Shown: positions 1-6,147, numbered from the stretch's first letter. The stretch: 13,225 bases of DNA from Bacilli bacterium (GCA_017411235.1 JAFPMR010000131.1:1-13225); one strand, 5' to 3'. Numbers and translations are program-made. Notes: a model not told the origin generated them from the sequence alone.

Positions 1-11
1 CAAGGCAGCCA
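1..11 (+). tRNA. Possible 3' end of a tRNA cut by the window edge
   Basis: The first 11 bases read like the 3' half of an acceptor stem followed by discriminator G and an encoded CCA (9-11), four bases ahead of the next tRNA. A 3' end of the form ...A-G-CCA, with a weak first pair and G73, would suit tRNA-Gln, but the 5' part lies outside the window and the identity is a guess. Confidence 0.3.
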
Positions 12-15
12 TTCT

Positions 16-91
16 GATCCGCTAGCTCAGTCGGTAGAGCATTTGACATTTAATCAAAGGGTCAAGAGTTCGAATATCATGCGGGTCACCA
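16..91 (+). tRNA. tRNA-Lys(UUU)-like gene, degenerate; possible pseudo-tRNA
   Basis: The acceptor stem (16-22 with 81-87, one T-G pair), D-arm GCTC/GAGC, anticodon stem TTTGA/TCAAA and an encoded CCA (89-91) define a tRNA of 76 bases with anticodon TTT at 49-51, so lysine. Three sites are abnormal. Position 33, almost universally U, is A (base 48). The T-stem (64-68 with 76-80) has two mismatches, A65-A79 and G68-A76. Changing 65 to T and 76 to C would restore a perfect T-stem, and 48 to T the normal CTTTTAA loop. All three apparent changes are to A. It may be a decaying copy, a sequence error, or a divergent working tRNA. It ends in its own terminator. Confidence 0.6.
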
Positions 92-102
92 TTTTAAAAA
101 AT

Positions 103-125
103 ACAAGGTTTAACCTTGTTTTTTT
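103..125 (+). terminator. Intrinsic terminator after tRNA-Lys
   Basis: The arms ACAAGGT (103-109) and ACCTTGT (113-119) form a 7 bp stem with loop TTA. It is preceded by an A-tract and followed by seven T. It ends the upstream tRNA transcript and separates tRNA-Lys from the next tRNA operon. Confidence 0.85.
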
Positions 126-144
126 ATATATTTTGAAGAAATAC

Positions 145-173
145 TTGCTTTTTTAAGTAAATGAAGATATAAT
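145..173 (+). promoter_or_regulatory. Sigma-A promoter of the tRNA-Arg/tRNA-Pro operon
   Basis: A -35 TTGCTT (145-150) and a perfect -10 TATAAT (168-173) are separated by 17 bases. The predicted start near 180 gives a tRNA leader of about 22 bases. This is one of the best promoters in the window, as expected for stable RNA. Confidence 0.85.
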
Positions 174-201
174 TATCTTGCGTTTGAAAAAAGCGAGCTA
201 T

Positions 202-278
202 GCGCTCATAGCTCAATTGGATAGAGCGTTTGACTACGGATCAAAAGGTTAGGGGTTCGACTCCCTTTGGGCGCACCA
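202..278 (+). tRNA. tRNA-Arg(ACG)
   Basis: This is a complete 77-base cloverleaf. The acceptor GCGCTCA (202-208) pairs with TGGGCGC (268-274). The D-arm is GCTC/GAGC, the anticodon stem TTTGA/TCAAA carries loop CTACGGA, and the T-arm AGGGG/CCCTT has loop TTCGACT. Discriminator A and encoded CCA (276-278) follow. Anticodon ACG, probably edited to ICG, reads CGU/CGC/CGA. It is first in a two-tRNA transcript with tRNA-Pro. The leader base run 195-201 is complementary to bases 208-214 of this gene (see findings). Confidence 0.97.
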
Positions 279-296
279 TTTTAATTTTATATATAT

Positions 297-373
297 CGAG
301 GTGTAGCACAGCTTGGTAGTGCACTAGTTTTGGGAACTAGGGGTCGCAGGTTCGAATCCTGTCACCTCGACCA
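297..373 (+). tRNA. tRNA-Pro(TGG)
   Basis: This is a complete 77-base cloverleaf. CGAGGTG (297-303) pairs with CACCTCG (363-369), the D-arm is GCAC/GTGC, and the anticodon stem CTAGT/ACTAG carries loop TTTGGGA (anticodon TGG). The T-arm is GCAGG/CCTGT with loop TTCGAAT, followed by discriminator A and encoded CCA. It lies 18 bases after tRNA-Arg and is co-transcribed with it. Confidence 0.97.
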
Positions 374-384
374 TTTTAAAAAAT

Positions 385-406
385 ACAGTCACGTGACTGT
401 TTTTTT
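385..406 (+). terminator. Intrinsic terminator of the tRNA-Arg/Pro operon
   Basis: The perfect palindrome ACAGTCACGTGACTGT (385-400) folds as ACAGTC/GACTGT with an ACGT loop, and a run of seven T follows. The same A-rich lead-in as at the tRNA-Lys terminator precedes it. Confidence 0.88.
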
Positions 407-410
407 ATGC

Positions 411-441
411 ATTAAAAAAGATAACAATTTGTTATCTTTTT
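411..441 (-). terminator. Intrinsic terminator of the phosphoesterase gene
   Basis: An 11 bp A/T-rich stem, 415-425 with 431-441, has an AATTT loop. Read on the - strand it ends in a T-run (419-414) and includes the stop codon of the phosphoesterase gene at 434-432. The symmetry (A-run on one side, T-run on the other) may let it work in both directions, as a back-stop for the tRNA transcript too. Confidence 0.8.
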
Positions 442-1424
442 CTTATATTAATACTTGTTACTTCGCTACCTTCTAATGGTATACCAACGTATCTATTAAC
501 ACCACCAGTAATAACACTTGGAGTTAGATTATTATTTCTAATTATTTCAAGTGCTTCTCTTTCTGTTATTTTCTTATATTCTATATCATTTATTGATTCG
601 TTATATGTAACTAAGTAATAATCATTAGTTTGTGTACATAGTACATAAAAATTCTTATTACCATATGCTACACCACGAGCGAAGTTTCTTGTTATTTTTC
701 TAGGGATGCCAAAGAATAAGTAATGTGCCCAGTCTTGATCTAAATATTTTCCGTCTTTAGTAGTTTTACTAAATGGTAAGTAACCATTGTGAATATGTGC
801 TGCTATACGCATGTCGAAATCTTTAGTAGCTTCATCTACTTCAGGCATTCTTAATTGTCTTGGGTCATGTGCTAATAAAACATTGAATTGACCATGATTA
901 AGATCAAGTATTGGTTCAGCTGTTTTAATTATTCTTTGTGGTCTTTCATCTATTCCTTTGTGTCTTACAATAGCGTTTGTTGCTGCTGTAACACCATCTA
1001 TAGCATTTGTTACTAAACCAGCAATATGAATATCTTCACCGTTTTTATTTAAATCAACACTAGAATTATATAGTGGATGAACATTTGGAATAGATTCTAA
1101 GTTCATGTAATTACGCATTAGTTCATCAGTTATTACGTGAGTATCGTGATTACCTAGAACTGTAACAACTTCAGCTCCAGTTTCAGTTAATGAGCGAAGT
1201 AAGTTTTGTACGTAATTAACTTGTTGTGCTTGAGTCCATTGATAACTCTCTGCTAAGATATCTCCAGCTATTAAAACAATGTCTGGATTATTATCTTTTA
1301 TACTTTCAACAACTTTATTTATTTGCTTGTTGTTTACCCAACCATGAAGGTCTCCAATAAGAGCAAATTTTGAATTACAATCTTTTTTTGTAAAAACATC
1401 ATAATTAACATTAAATACTTTCAT
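432..1424 (-). CDS. Calcineurin-like metallophosphoesterase
   Basis: A 330-residue soluble protein with the full set of metal-ligand motifs of the calcineurin-like phosphoesterase superfamily in the right order: D25-x-H27, G54-D55, G91-N-H-D94, H186 and H210-x-H212. These bind two metal ions that activate water for phosphomonoester or phosphodiester hydrolysis; the substrate cannot be read from the sequence. No signal peptide or membrane segment is seen. The tail after about residue 240 is less family-like and may shape specificity. The start is the ATG at 1424, six bases below a strong, unusually G-rich SD (AAGGGGGGGA, 1440-1431). It is a single-gene transcript with its own promoter (1479-1451) and terminator. 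Family certain, role unknown. Confidence 0.93.
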   Translation of the reverse strand: MKVFNVNYDVFTKKDCNSKFALIGDLHGWVNNKQINKVVESIKDNNPDIVLIAGDILAESYQWTQAQQVNYVQNLLRSLTETGAEVVTVLGNHDTHVITDELMRNYMNLESIPNVHPLYNSSVDLNKNGEDIHIAGLVTNAIDGVTAATNAIVRHKGIDERPQRIIKTAEPILDLNHGQFNVLLAHDPRQLRMPEVDEATKDFDMRIAAHIHNGYLPFSKTTKDGKYLDQDWAHYLFFGIPRKITRNFARGVAYGNKNFYVLCTQTNDYYLVTYNESINDIEYKKITEREALEIIRNNNLTPSVITGGVNRYVGIPLEGSEVTSINIRKR

Positions 1425-1450
1425 TTTGTATCCCCCCCTTGATACCTTAA

Positions 1451-1479
1451 ATTATACCATAAAATCGGGGGTTTGTCAT
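1451..1479 (-). promoter_or_regulatory. Sigma-A promoter of the phosphoesterase gene
   Basis: Read on the - strand, -35 ATGACA (1479-1474) and a perfect -10 TATAAT (1456-1451) are separated by 17 bases. Transcription would start near 1444, leaving about 20 bases before the ATG, which includes the SD. Confidence 0.75.
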
Positions 1480-1497
1480 TTCTAGGCCCCTTTCAGT

Positions 1498-1526
1498 TTG
1501 GTTGTTTTTTTATTATGTAGTATAAT
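1498..1526 (+). promoter_or_regulatory. Sigma-A promoter of the ATP-grasp/alr operon
   Basis: A -35 TTGGTT (1498-1503) and a perfect -10 TATAAT (1521-1526) are separated by 17 bases, with a T-run in the spacer. The predicted start at about 1533 coincides with the SD GGTGA (1533-1537), so the leader would be only about 9 bases. Confidence 0.72.
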
Positions 1527-1541
1527 GTTTTTGGTGATTTT

Positions 1542-2471
1542 ATGGAAAACACTATAAAGAAAATGTTTAATGAAATAAGTAGGGAATTGGGTATTAAATG
1601 TACATTACTTTCTAAGGACTGGATATTTATGTTAGAAAGAGATGGAGTTACACGTTTTTTAGCCGGTTATAAGTCTGCTTTGAATGATCATGCTTTAGGT
1701 ATGGTTTTAGATGATAAATACGCCTTATATGATGTTTTAAAGGAAAAGAATATACCTGTTACTGAGTATAATATTGTTTATGGTGAAAGAGTAAAGGAAG
1801 ATTATGCTCAAGGTTGTAATAGTTTTGATTATGTTAAAGATTATTTCTATAGTCATAATAATGATATTGTTTTAAAACCTAATGATGGTACATGTGGTAG
1901 AGATGTTTATAGAGTTAGAGATATTAATGAATTAGAAGAATTATATAATAGATTAACTAGAAAGTATTTTTCTATTAACATGGGACCTTTTTATCATATT
2001 AAGAATGAATATAGATTTATTGTTTTAGATGGAAAGGTTAGAATAGCTTATAAGAAGAATAAACCAGTTGTATATGGTGATGGCAAAAGTACTATTAGAG
2101 ATTTATTAATTAAGTTTAATAGTAGATTCTTTACTGATAAATTAGATGATCCAATATATGATAAAGTATTAAATGTTGGTGAAGAATATGAATATAACTG
2201 GAAATTTAACCTATCTCAGGGCGCTATAGCATCAGAAATAACTGATAATGAGTTATATAGTAGATTAGAACAAATAGCTCTTAATGCTGCTAATAAAGTG
2301 GGTTTAAGGTTTGGTAGTGTAGATATTATAGTTACTGAAGATGGTAAAGCTTTAATACTAGAAATGAATAGTGGAGTTATGTTAGAAAACTATATTGAAC
2401 AATTTAGTAATGGATATAATAATGCTAAAGAATTATATAAAGAAGTAATAAGTGAAATGTTTAGAAACTAG
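1542..2471 (+). CDS. ATP-grasp amino-acid ligase-like protein (cyanophycin synthetase/glutathione synthetase type)
   Basis: A 309-residue soluble protein. The ATP-grasp fold is visible: K112-P-N-D-G-T-C-G-R120 (ATP lysine and glycine-rich loop), E156-Y-R-F, the segment V177-x-G-D-G-K-S-T184 typical of cyanophycin synthetase and bifunctional glutathione synthetase, N223-L-S-Q-G, and the metal ligands D261 and E274-M-N276. Such enzymes form an acyl-phosphate and join it to an amine. The first 100 residues match no domain I can name. It lacks the Mur-like half of a real cyanophycin synthetase. The alr gene starts 8 bases downstream, so the substrate may be alanine, D-alanine or a related amino acid; this is inference. 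D-Ala-D-Ala ligase (ddl) is an alternative, but the motifs are less like it. Confidence 0.8.
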   Translation: MENTIKKMFNEISRELGIKCTLLSKDWIFMLERDGVTRFLAGYKSALNDHALGMVLDDKYALYDVLKEKNIPVTEYNIVYGERVKEDYAQGCNSFDYVKDYFYSHNNDIVLKPNDGTCGRDVYRVRDINELEELYNRLTRKYFSINMGPFYHIKNEYRFIVLDGKVRIAYKKNKPVVYGDGKSTIRDLLIKFNSRFFTDKLDDPIYDKVLNVGEEYEYNWKFNLSQGAIASEITDNELYSRLEQIALNAANKVGLRFGSVDIIVTEDGKALILEMNSGVMLENYIEQFSNGYNNAKELYKEVISEMFRN

Positions 2472-2479
2472 GTGAATGT

Positions 2480-3571
2480 ATGGATATAACAAGACCTACT
2501 GTAATGGAAGTTAGTATAGATAATTTTTTATATAATATAGAAAGAATTAAAGAAAAATGTCCTAATAGTAAGATTATGCCAGTTATAAAAGCTAATGCTT
2601 ATGGCACTTATTTAAATACAAGATTAGATGTTTTAAATAGATTTGATATAGTAGCAGTTGCTTGTGTAGATGAAGCTGTATATATTAGAGAATTAGGATA
2701 TGAGAAGGAAATCTTTGTATTAAATCAACCATATGAAACAGAAATAGATAAGATTATTAAATACAATATTGTTGTAGGAGTTAGTTCTTATCACTTTCTT
2801 GATAAACTAGCTGAAACTAATAAAGAGGTTCATATTCATATTGAAATAGGTACTGGTATGGGGAGAACTGGTGTTCATCCATATAGATTAGAAAAGTTTA
2901 TTAATAGTATTAAATCTAATATAGTGGTAGATGGTATTTATACTCATTTATCATCTGCTGATATTGATTTAGAGTATACTAAGAATCAAATTAAATCATT
3001 TAATATAGCAGTAGATACTGCTAAAAGAATGTTAGGTGAATTAAAGTATATTCATGCTAATGCATCTAATGGAATACTAAATTTTCCAGAATCTAATTTC
3101 AATTTAGTAAGACCTGGTATTATTATGTATGGTTATAAATCTAGCGATGATACTTTCGATAAAATAGATCTTAAACCAGTTGCTAGTTTAAAAAGTAAAA
3201 TATCCTTCTTAAAGGAAGTAGAAGAAGGAACTAGTATTGGTTATAGTAGAAGTTATATTACTGATAGAACTACTTTAGTAGCTACTGTACCTATTGGTTA
3301 TGCAGATGGCTTTAGAAGAACATTCTCTAATGGTTGGAAAGTTATGATAGATGGTGTTATGGTTCCGATTATTGGTAAAGTATGTATGGATAGTTTTATG
3401 GTAGATGTAACTGATATAAAAGATGTCAAATTAGGTGATGAAGTAATATTATGGGACAATGAAAAGATTACTTTAGATGATTTAGCAGATAAGTGTGATA
3501 CTATAAATTATGAAATACTATGTACAATAGGAGTAAGAGTACCAAGAGTGTTTATTGACAATAATAAATAA
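2480..3571 (+). CDS. alr: Alanine racemase (PLP-dependent, fold III)
   Basis: A 363-residue enzyme interconverting L- and D-alanine for peptidoglycan. The N-terminal barrel carries V-I-K38-A-N-A-Y-G, with K38 as the PLP Schiff-base lysine. It is followed by G124-T-G-M-G-R129, the H156 region T-H-L-S-S-A, H192-A-N-A-S-N and R211-P-G-I-I-M-Y-G. The C-terminal domain has I272-G-Y-A-D-G-F (catalytic tyrosine Y274), G299-K-V-C-M-D and N343-Y-E-I-L...R353-V-P-R. One departure: the usual H-G after A-Y-G is replaced by T-Y-L-N-T (43-47). The SD AGGTGA (2470-2475) overlaps the stop of the ATP-grasp gene, so the two are translated from one message. The last codons hold the -35 of the metK promoter. Racemization of a different amino acid cannot be excluded. 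Confidence 0.92.
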   Translation: MDITRPTVMEVSIDNFLYNIERIKEKCPNSKIMPVIKANAYGTYLNTRLDVLNRFDIVAVACVDEAVYIRELGYEKEIFVLNQPYETEIDKIIKYNIVVGVSSYHFLDKLAETNKEVHIHIEIGTGMGRTGVHPYRLEKFINSIKSNIVVDGIYTHLSSADIDLEYTKNQIKSFNIAVDTAKRMLGELKYIHANASNGILNFPESNFNLVRPGIIMYGYKSSDDTFDKIDLKPVASLKSKISFLKEVEEGTSIGYSRSYITDRTTLVATVPIGYADGFRRTFSNGWKVMIDGVMVPIIGKVCMDSFMVDVTDIKDVKLGDEVILWDNEKITLDDLADKCDTINYEILCTIGVRVPRVFIDNNK

Positions 3572-3582
3572 AATGCTATAAT
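3555..3582 (+). promoter_or_regulatory. Consensus extended -10 promoter of the metK transcript
   Basis: Perfect -35 TTGACA (3555-3560) and perfect -10 TATAAT (3577-3582) are separated by 16 bases, with an extended TGC before the -10. The -35 lies inside the last codons of alr. The predicted start near 3589 is just upstream of the riboswitch, so output is probably set by the riboswitch and not by promoter strength. Confidence 0.88.
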
Positions 3583-3591
3583 TTAGACAAA

Positions 3592-3700
3592 TATGTGTTA
3601 TCAAGAGCGGACGAGAGATTCGGCTTTATGACTCCGCAGCAACCTTTTAAGTTAGGTGCTAATACCGACAAAGTGAAAACTTTGGCTGATGATTATAATT
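3592..3700 (+). ncRNA. SAM-I (S-box) riboswitch aptamer
   Basis: The conserved S-box core is present: TTATCAAGAG (3598-3607), the GCAGCAACC segment before P3, GGTGCTAATACC (3655-3666), and P4 CAAAGT/ACTTTG with a GAAA loop (3669-3684). P1 pairs about 3592-3602 with 3688-3697. It binds S-adenosylmethionine, the product of the downstream MetK, so the gene is under product feedback. The 3' P1 strand can instead pair with 3709-3717 (GATT-A-TAATT with AATTAAATC, one bulged A at 3695), which is the expected antiterminator. Confidence 0.95.
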
Positions 3701-3712
3701 AGTAAAAGAATT

Positions 3713-3740
3713 AAATCTCTGTCAAAGACAGAGATTTTTT
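3713..3740 (+). terminator. Attenuator terminator of the SAM riboswitch
   Basis: AAATCTCTGTC (3713-3723) pairs perfectly with GACAGAGATTT (3727-3737) around an AAA loop, followed by T to 3740. Its 5' arm overlaps the antiterminator strand 3709-3717, so SAM binding (P1 formed) frees this arm and stops transcription before metK. Confidence 0.93.
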
Positions 3741-3779
3741 ATTTCCTTGAAACATATATTTATAGAGGAGGAAAGAAAA

Positions 3780-4889
3780 ATGAAAAAATTGTTTACATCA
3801 GAAAGTGTAACAGAAGGACATCCAGATAAATTATGTGATTATATTTCAGATAGTATATTGGATGCTTATCTAGAATTAGATCCTAATTCTAGAGTTGGAT
3901 GTGAGGTAGTAGCAGGAAAGAATAAGGTATTTGTTACTGGAGAAATTACATCTAATGGAGAAGTAGATATTGAAAGTATTGTTAGAAAGGCTATAAAAGA
4001 TATTGGTTATTTTGGTGATACAGATATTGATTATAAGAAATGTGAAGTTATTGTTAATACTAGTAAACAATCTAGTGATATAGCTATGGGAACTAATGAT
4101 ACAGTTGGTGGTGCTGGAGACCAAGGAATGATGTTTGGTTATGCATGTGATGATAATGAAGATTATATGCCAATGGCTATTTATCTAGCTCATAAGTTAA
4201 CAAAAAGATTAACTGAAGTAAGAAAAGAAAATATTATAGCTGGTATTGGTGCCGATGGTAAGAGTCAAGTTACTTTAGAATATGATAATGATTCTATTAA
4301 AAGAGTTGAAACTATTGTTATAAGTGTTCAACATAAAGATAGTAAAGATTTAGATGAATTAAAGAAAGAGATTAAAAAAGAAGTAATAGATTATGTTATA
4401 CCAAAGAATTTAATAGATAAGAAAACTAATATCTATATTAATCCAACTGGTAGATTTGTTATAGGTGGACCTTTAGGTGATAGTGGTTTAACTGGTAGAA
4501 AGATTATTGTTGATACATATGGTGGATATGCTAGACATGGTGGTGGAGCATTTAGTGGTAAAGATGCTACTAAAGTAGATAGATCTGCTTCTTATATGGC
4601 TAGACATATTGCTAAGAATATTGTTGCTAATGGATATGCTAAGAGATGTGAAATACAAATAGCTTATGCTATAGGTATTGCAAAACCAGTATCTGTTAAT
4701 ATTAATACTTTTGGTACGAATACAATACCTGAAGAAGAGATAGTTGATAAAGTACTAGATAAGTTTGATTTAACACCACAAGGTATTATTAAATACTTAG
4801 ATTTAAGGAAACCTATATATAAACAAACTACTAATTATGGTCATTTTGGTAAAAAGGATTTGACTTGGGAAAGAATAATTAAATTTTAA
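3780..4889 (+). CDS. metK: S-adenosylmethionine synthetase
   Basis: A 369-residue cytosolic enzyme making SAM from methionine and ATP. Signature segments are intact: G13-H-P-D-K17 near the N-terminus, the hexapeptide G111-A-G-D-Q-G116 of the methionine/ATP site, G228[12 protein letters not shown]239 region, and the second signature G254-G-G-A-F-S-G-K-D262. Length is slightly under the usual 380-400. The start is the ATG at 3780, eight bases after a near-perfect SD AGGAGG (3766-3771); an in-frame TTG at 3747 would place the SD inside the gene and is rejected. Expression is controlled by the SAM-I riboswitch and attenuator upstream. The terminator stem overlaps the final codons. Confidence 0.97.
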   Translation: MKKLFTSESVTEGHPDKLCDYISDSILDAYLELDPNSRVGCEVVAGKNKVFVTGEITSNGEVDIESIVRKAIKDIGYFGDTDIDYKKCEVIVNTSKQSSDIAMGTNDTVGGAGDQGMMFGYACDDNEDYMPMAIYLAHKLTKRLTEVRKENIIAGIGADGKSQVTLEYDNDSIKRVETIVISVQHKDSKDLDELKKEIKKEVIDYVIPKNLIDKKTNIYINPTGRFVIGGPLGDSGLTGRKIIVDTYGGYARHGGGAFSGKDATKVDRSASYMARHIAKNIVANGYAKRCEIQIAYAIGIAKPVSVNINTFGTNTIPEEEIVDKVLDKFDLTPQGIIKYLDLRKPIYKQTTNYGHFGKKDLTWERIIKF

Positions 4890-4901
4890 TTATTCTTTTT
4901 T
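4871..4901 (+). terminator. Intrinsic terminator of metK
   Basis: The 12 bp stem AAGAATAATTAA (4871-4882) / TTAATTATTCTT (4886-4897) has a three-base loop and a run of six T. The stem is built from the last metK codons and contains its stop codon. Confidence 0.85.
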
Positions 4902-5007
4902 GTTATAACTTAAAGTTATAGATAAATATATGTTCTAATATTACAGTTTATAACTAAATAAATAAGTTAATTAATAATAATTATGATAAAATAGAAGTGT
5001 GATGTAA
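4902..5007 (+). promoter_or_regulatory. metK-yidD intergenic region with palindrome and weak promoter candidates
   Basis: The 17-base palindrome TATAACTTAAAGTTATA (4904-4920) follows the metK terminator, and a further TATAACT lies at 4949-4955. Two promoter candidates exist for yidD: TGTTATAAC at 4901-4909 and the extended -10 TGATAAAAT at 4984-4992. Neither has a convincing -35. Only a weak SD (GTGATG, 4999-5004) precedes the yidD ATG. Confidence 0.4.
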
Positions 5008-5256
5008 ATGAAGAAGATATTGATTAAATTAATTGAGTTATATCAAGCTACACCATTACACACACATTCGTGGTGTCGTTTTAGACCAACATGTTCTGAA
5101 TATATGAAAACAGCTATTAAAGAATATGGTTCTTTTAAAGGCACTTGGATGGGGATTAAGAGATTATTTAGATGCCGTCCTTTTGGAAAATATGGTTATG
5201 ATCCTGTCCCAGAGAAAGAAGTAGATAGTGATGAAAAAGGAAAACATAATAAATAG
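5008..5256 (+). CDS. yidD: YidD, membrane protein insertion efficiency factor
   Basis: An 82-residue protein with the YidD family pattern: W22-C-R-F-R-P-T-C29-S-E-Y, then G45-x-x-x-G-x-x-R52-L-x-R-C56-R-P-F-G60 and D65-P-V-P68. All three conserved cysteines (23, 29, 56) are present. YidD is a small membrane-associated protein that helps YidC/Oxa1 insertase place inner-membrane proteins; it often neighbours rnpA-yidC, but here it stands alone after metK. The charged tail after D65-P-V-P is dispensable in the family and overlaps the next gene by 26 bases. The start ATG gives a standard N-terminus. Confidence 0.95.
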   Translation: MKKILIKLIELYQATPLHTHSWCRFRPTCSEYMKTAIKEYGSFKGTWMGIKRLFRCRPFGKYGYDPVPEKEVDSDEKGKHNK

Positions 5257-5866
5257 TATTGGTTATGGACTTATTGTTATTGATTTAATAGTTATTTTTA
5301 TCTGTCAAAAGAATACTAAAATAGTTTTATTTTCAGTAGCAGTAGGTTTATTAATATATGGAGTTATGTCTATTTTTAAAAAGAATTCTTTTGGATATAT
5401 ATCTTCTTGTTTAGCTATTACATTAGCTGTTTCTGGGGGATTATATTTTGCTCATAAATTGAGTATAGCTCAAGCATTTACTTTTATGATAAGTAGTAGT
5501 GTTGCTTTATTAATGTTATTAACATTAGGATTCCTAGTTTATAAGAAAAAAGTTATTAATAGTGAGTTTAAGTTATCGGTAGAAGCTGAAGTAGTTGAAT
5601 TATTAAGTAATCCTAATACAGAAGCTAAATATTATCAACCAATATATAGATATGTAATTAAAGATAAAGAATATACTGTTCCATTTCCTGCTTATTTAAA
5701 TAAGGGTATTCCTAAAATAGGAGATAAACAAATTATTAGAGTAGATGAAAGAGATAATCAAAATGTTTATTTTGATAAAACACCGATGCAAAAATTAGCT
5801 GATGTTTTATTAATGTTATTCTTATTAGTTATAGCAATTATTATAATGATAGGACAGTTTAAGTAA
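5231..5866 (+). CDS. DUF3592-like multi-pass membrane protein
   Basis: A 211-residue protein with four hydrophobic segments in the N-terminal half (about 9-26, 30-48, 54-74, 79-103), a soluble region of about 80 residues, and a last membrane segment at about 188-209. The soluble part reads like DUF3592: a V-E-A-E-V-V-E-L start, a Y-x-P-I-Y-R-Y-x-I-x-x-K-E-Y-T-V strand pair, then K-I-G-D-K and N-V-Y-F. Its function is unknown. The ATG at 5231 lies inside yidD in another frame, and a GTG just before it (5228) is possible. The overlap implies translational coupling to yidD. The next gene starts on its stop codon. Confidence 0.72.
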   Translation: MKKENIINSIGYGLIVIDLIVIFICQKNTKIVLFSVAVGLLIYGVMSIFKKNSFGYISSCLAITLAVSGGLYFAHKLSIAQAFTFMISSSVALLMLLTLGFLVYKKKVINSEFKLSVEAEVVELLSNPNTEAKYYQPIYRYVIKDKEYTVPFPAYLNKGIPKIGDKQIIRVDERDNQNVYFDKTPMQKLADVLLMLFLLVIAIIIMIGQFK

Positions 5867-6141
5867 TGATAGATTTAGAGTATTTAAGAAAAGAATTTAG
5901 AGTTATAGAAATACTGAGATTTAATATTGTTAGTAACTATGTAACAGGAATGGTTAATGCTCAAGATATTGAACAGTTTAGAGACAAATTTTTTACATTT
6001 AGAGAACATCTATATGGTTTTGAAACAAATGAAGAAACTTTATTAGAAGTGGCTAAAATGAAGAGTAAGTTACAGCATTTTAATACGGAAGTATTGGAAG
6101 ATGAGGACTTACTTAAGGTAGCTTTTTCTAATTCTAATTAG
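5866..6141 (+). CDS. Hypothetical small soluble protein
   Basis: A 91-residue, probably helical and acidic protein without cysteine, signal or membrane segment. I do not recognise a family. The start ATG (5866-5868) shares one base with the stop of the preceding gene (TAATG), a typical coupled junction. It is therefore the third member of the yidD run, which ends at a strong terminator just after it. AT-rich codon use matches the neighbours, supporting a real gene. Confidence 0.7.
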   Translation: MIDLEYLRKEFRVIEILRFNIVSNYVTGMVNAQDIEQFRDKFFTFREHLYGFETNEETLLEVAKMKSKLQHFNTEVLEDEDLLKVAFSNSN

Positions 6142-6147
6142 TTATAC

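Noticed and set aside
1..125. tRNA-linked attachment site or integrated element
   Set aside because: The short repeated trailers are only 17 bases, no integrase or element gene lies between them, and only tRNAs are enclosed.
1461..1495. Hairpin between G5 (1467-1471) and C4 (1487-1490) as a terminator or regulator
   Set aside because: The stem is four pairs with a long loop and no T-run; too weak to call.
3747..3779. Upstream TTG start for metK
   Set aside because: It would place the strong AGGAGG inside the coding region and add 11 residues not typical of MetK; the ATG at 3780 has ideal spacing.
3876..4124. 82-codon open frame on the - strand
   Set aside because: It lies wholly inside metK, antisense, with low-complexity Ile/Asn/Ser-rich translation and no SD; a shadow of AT-rich coding sequence.
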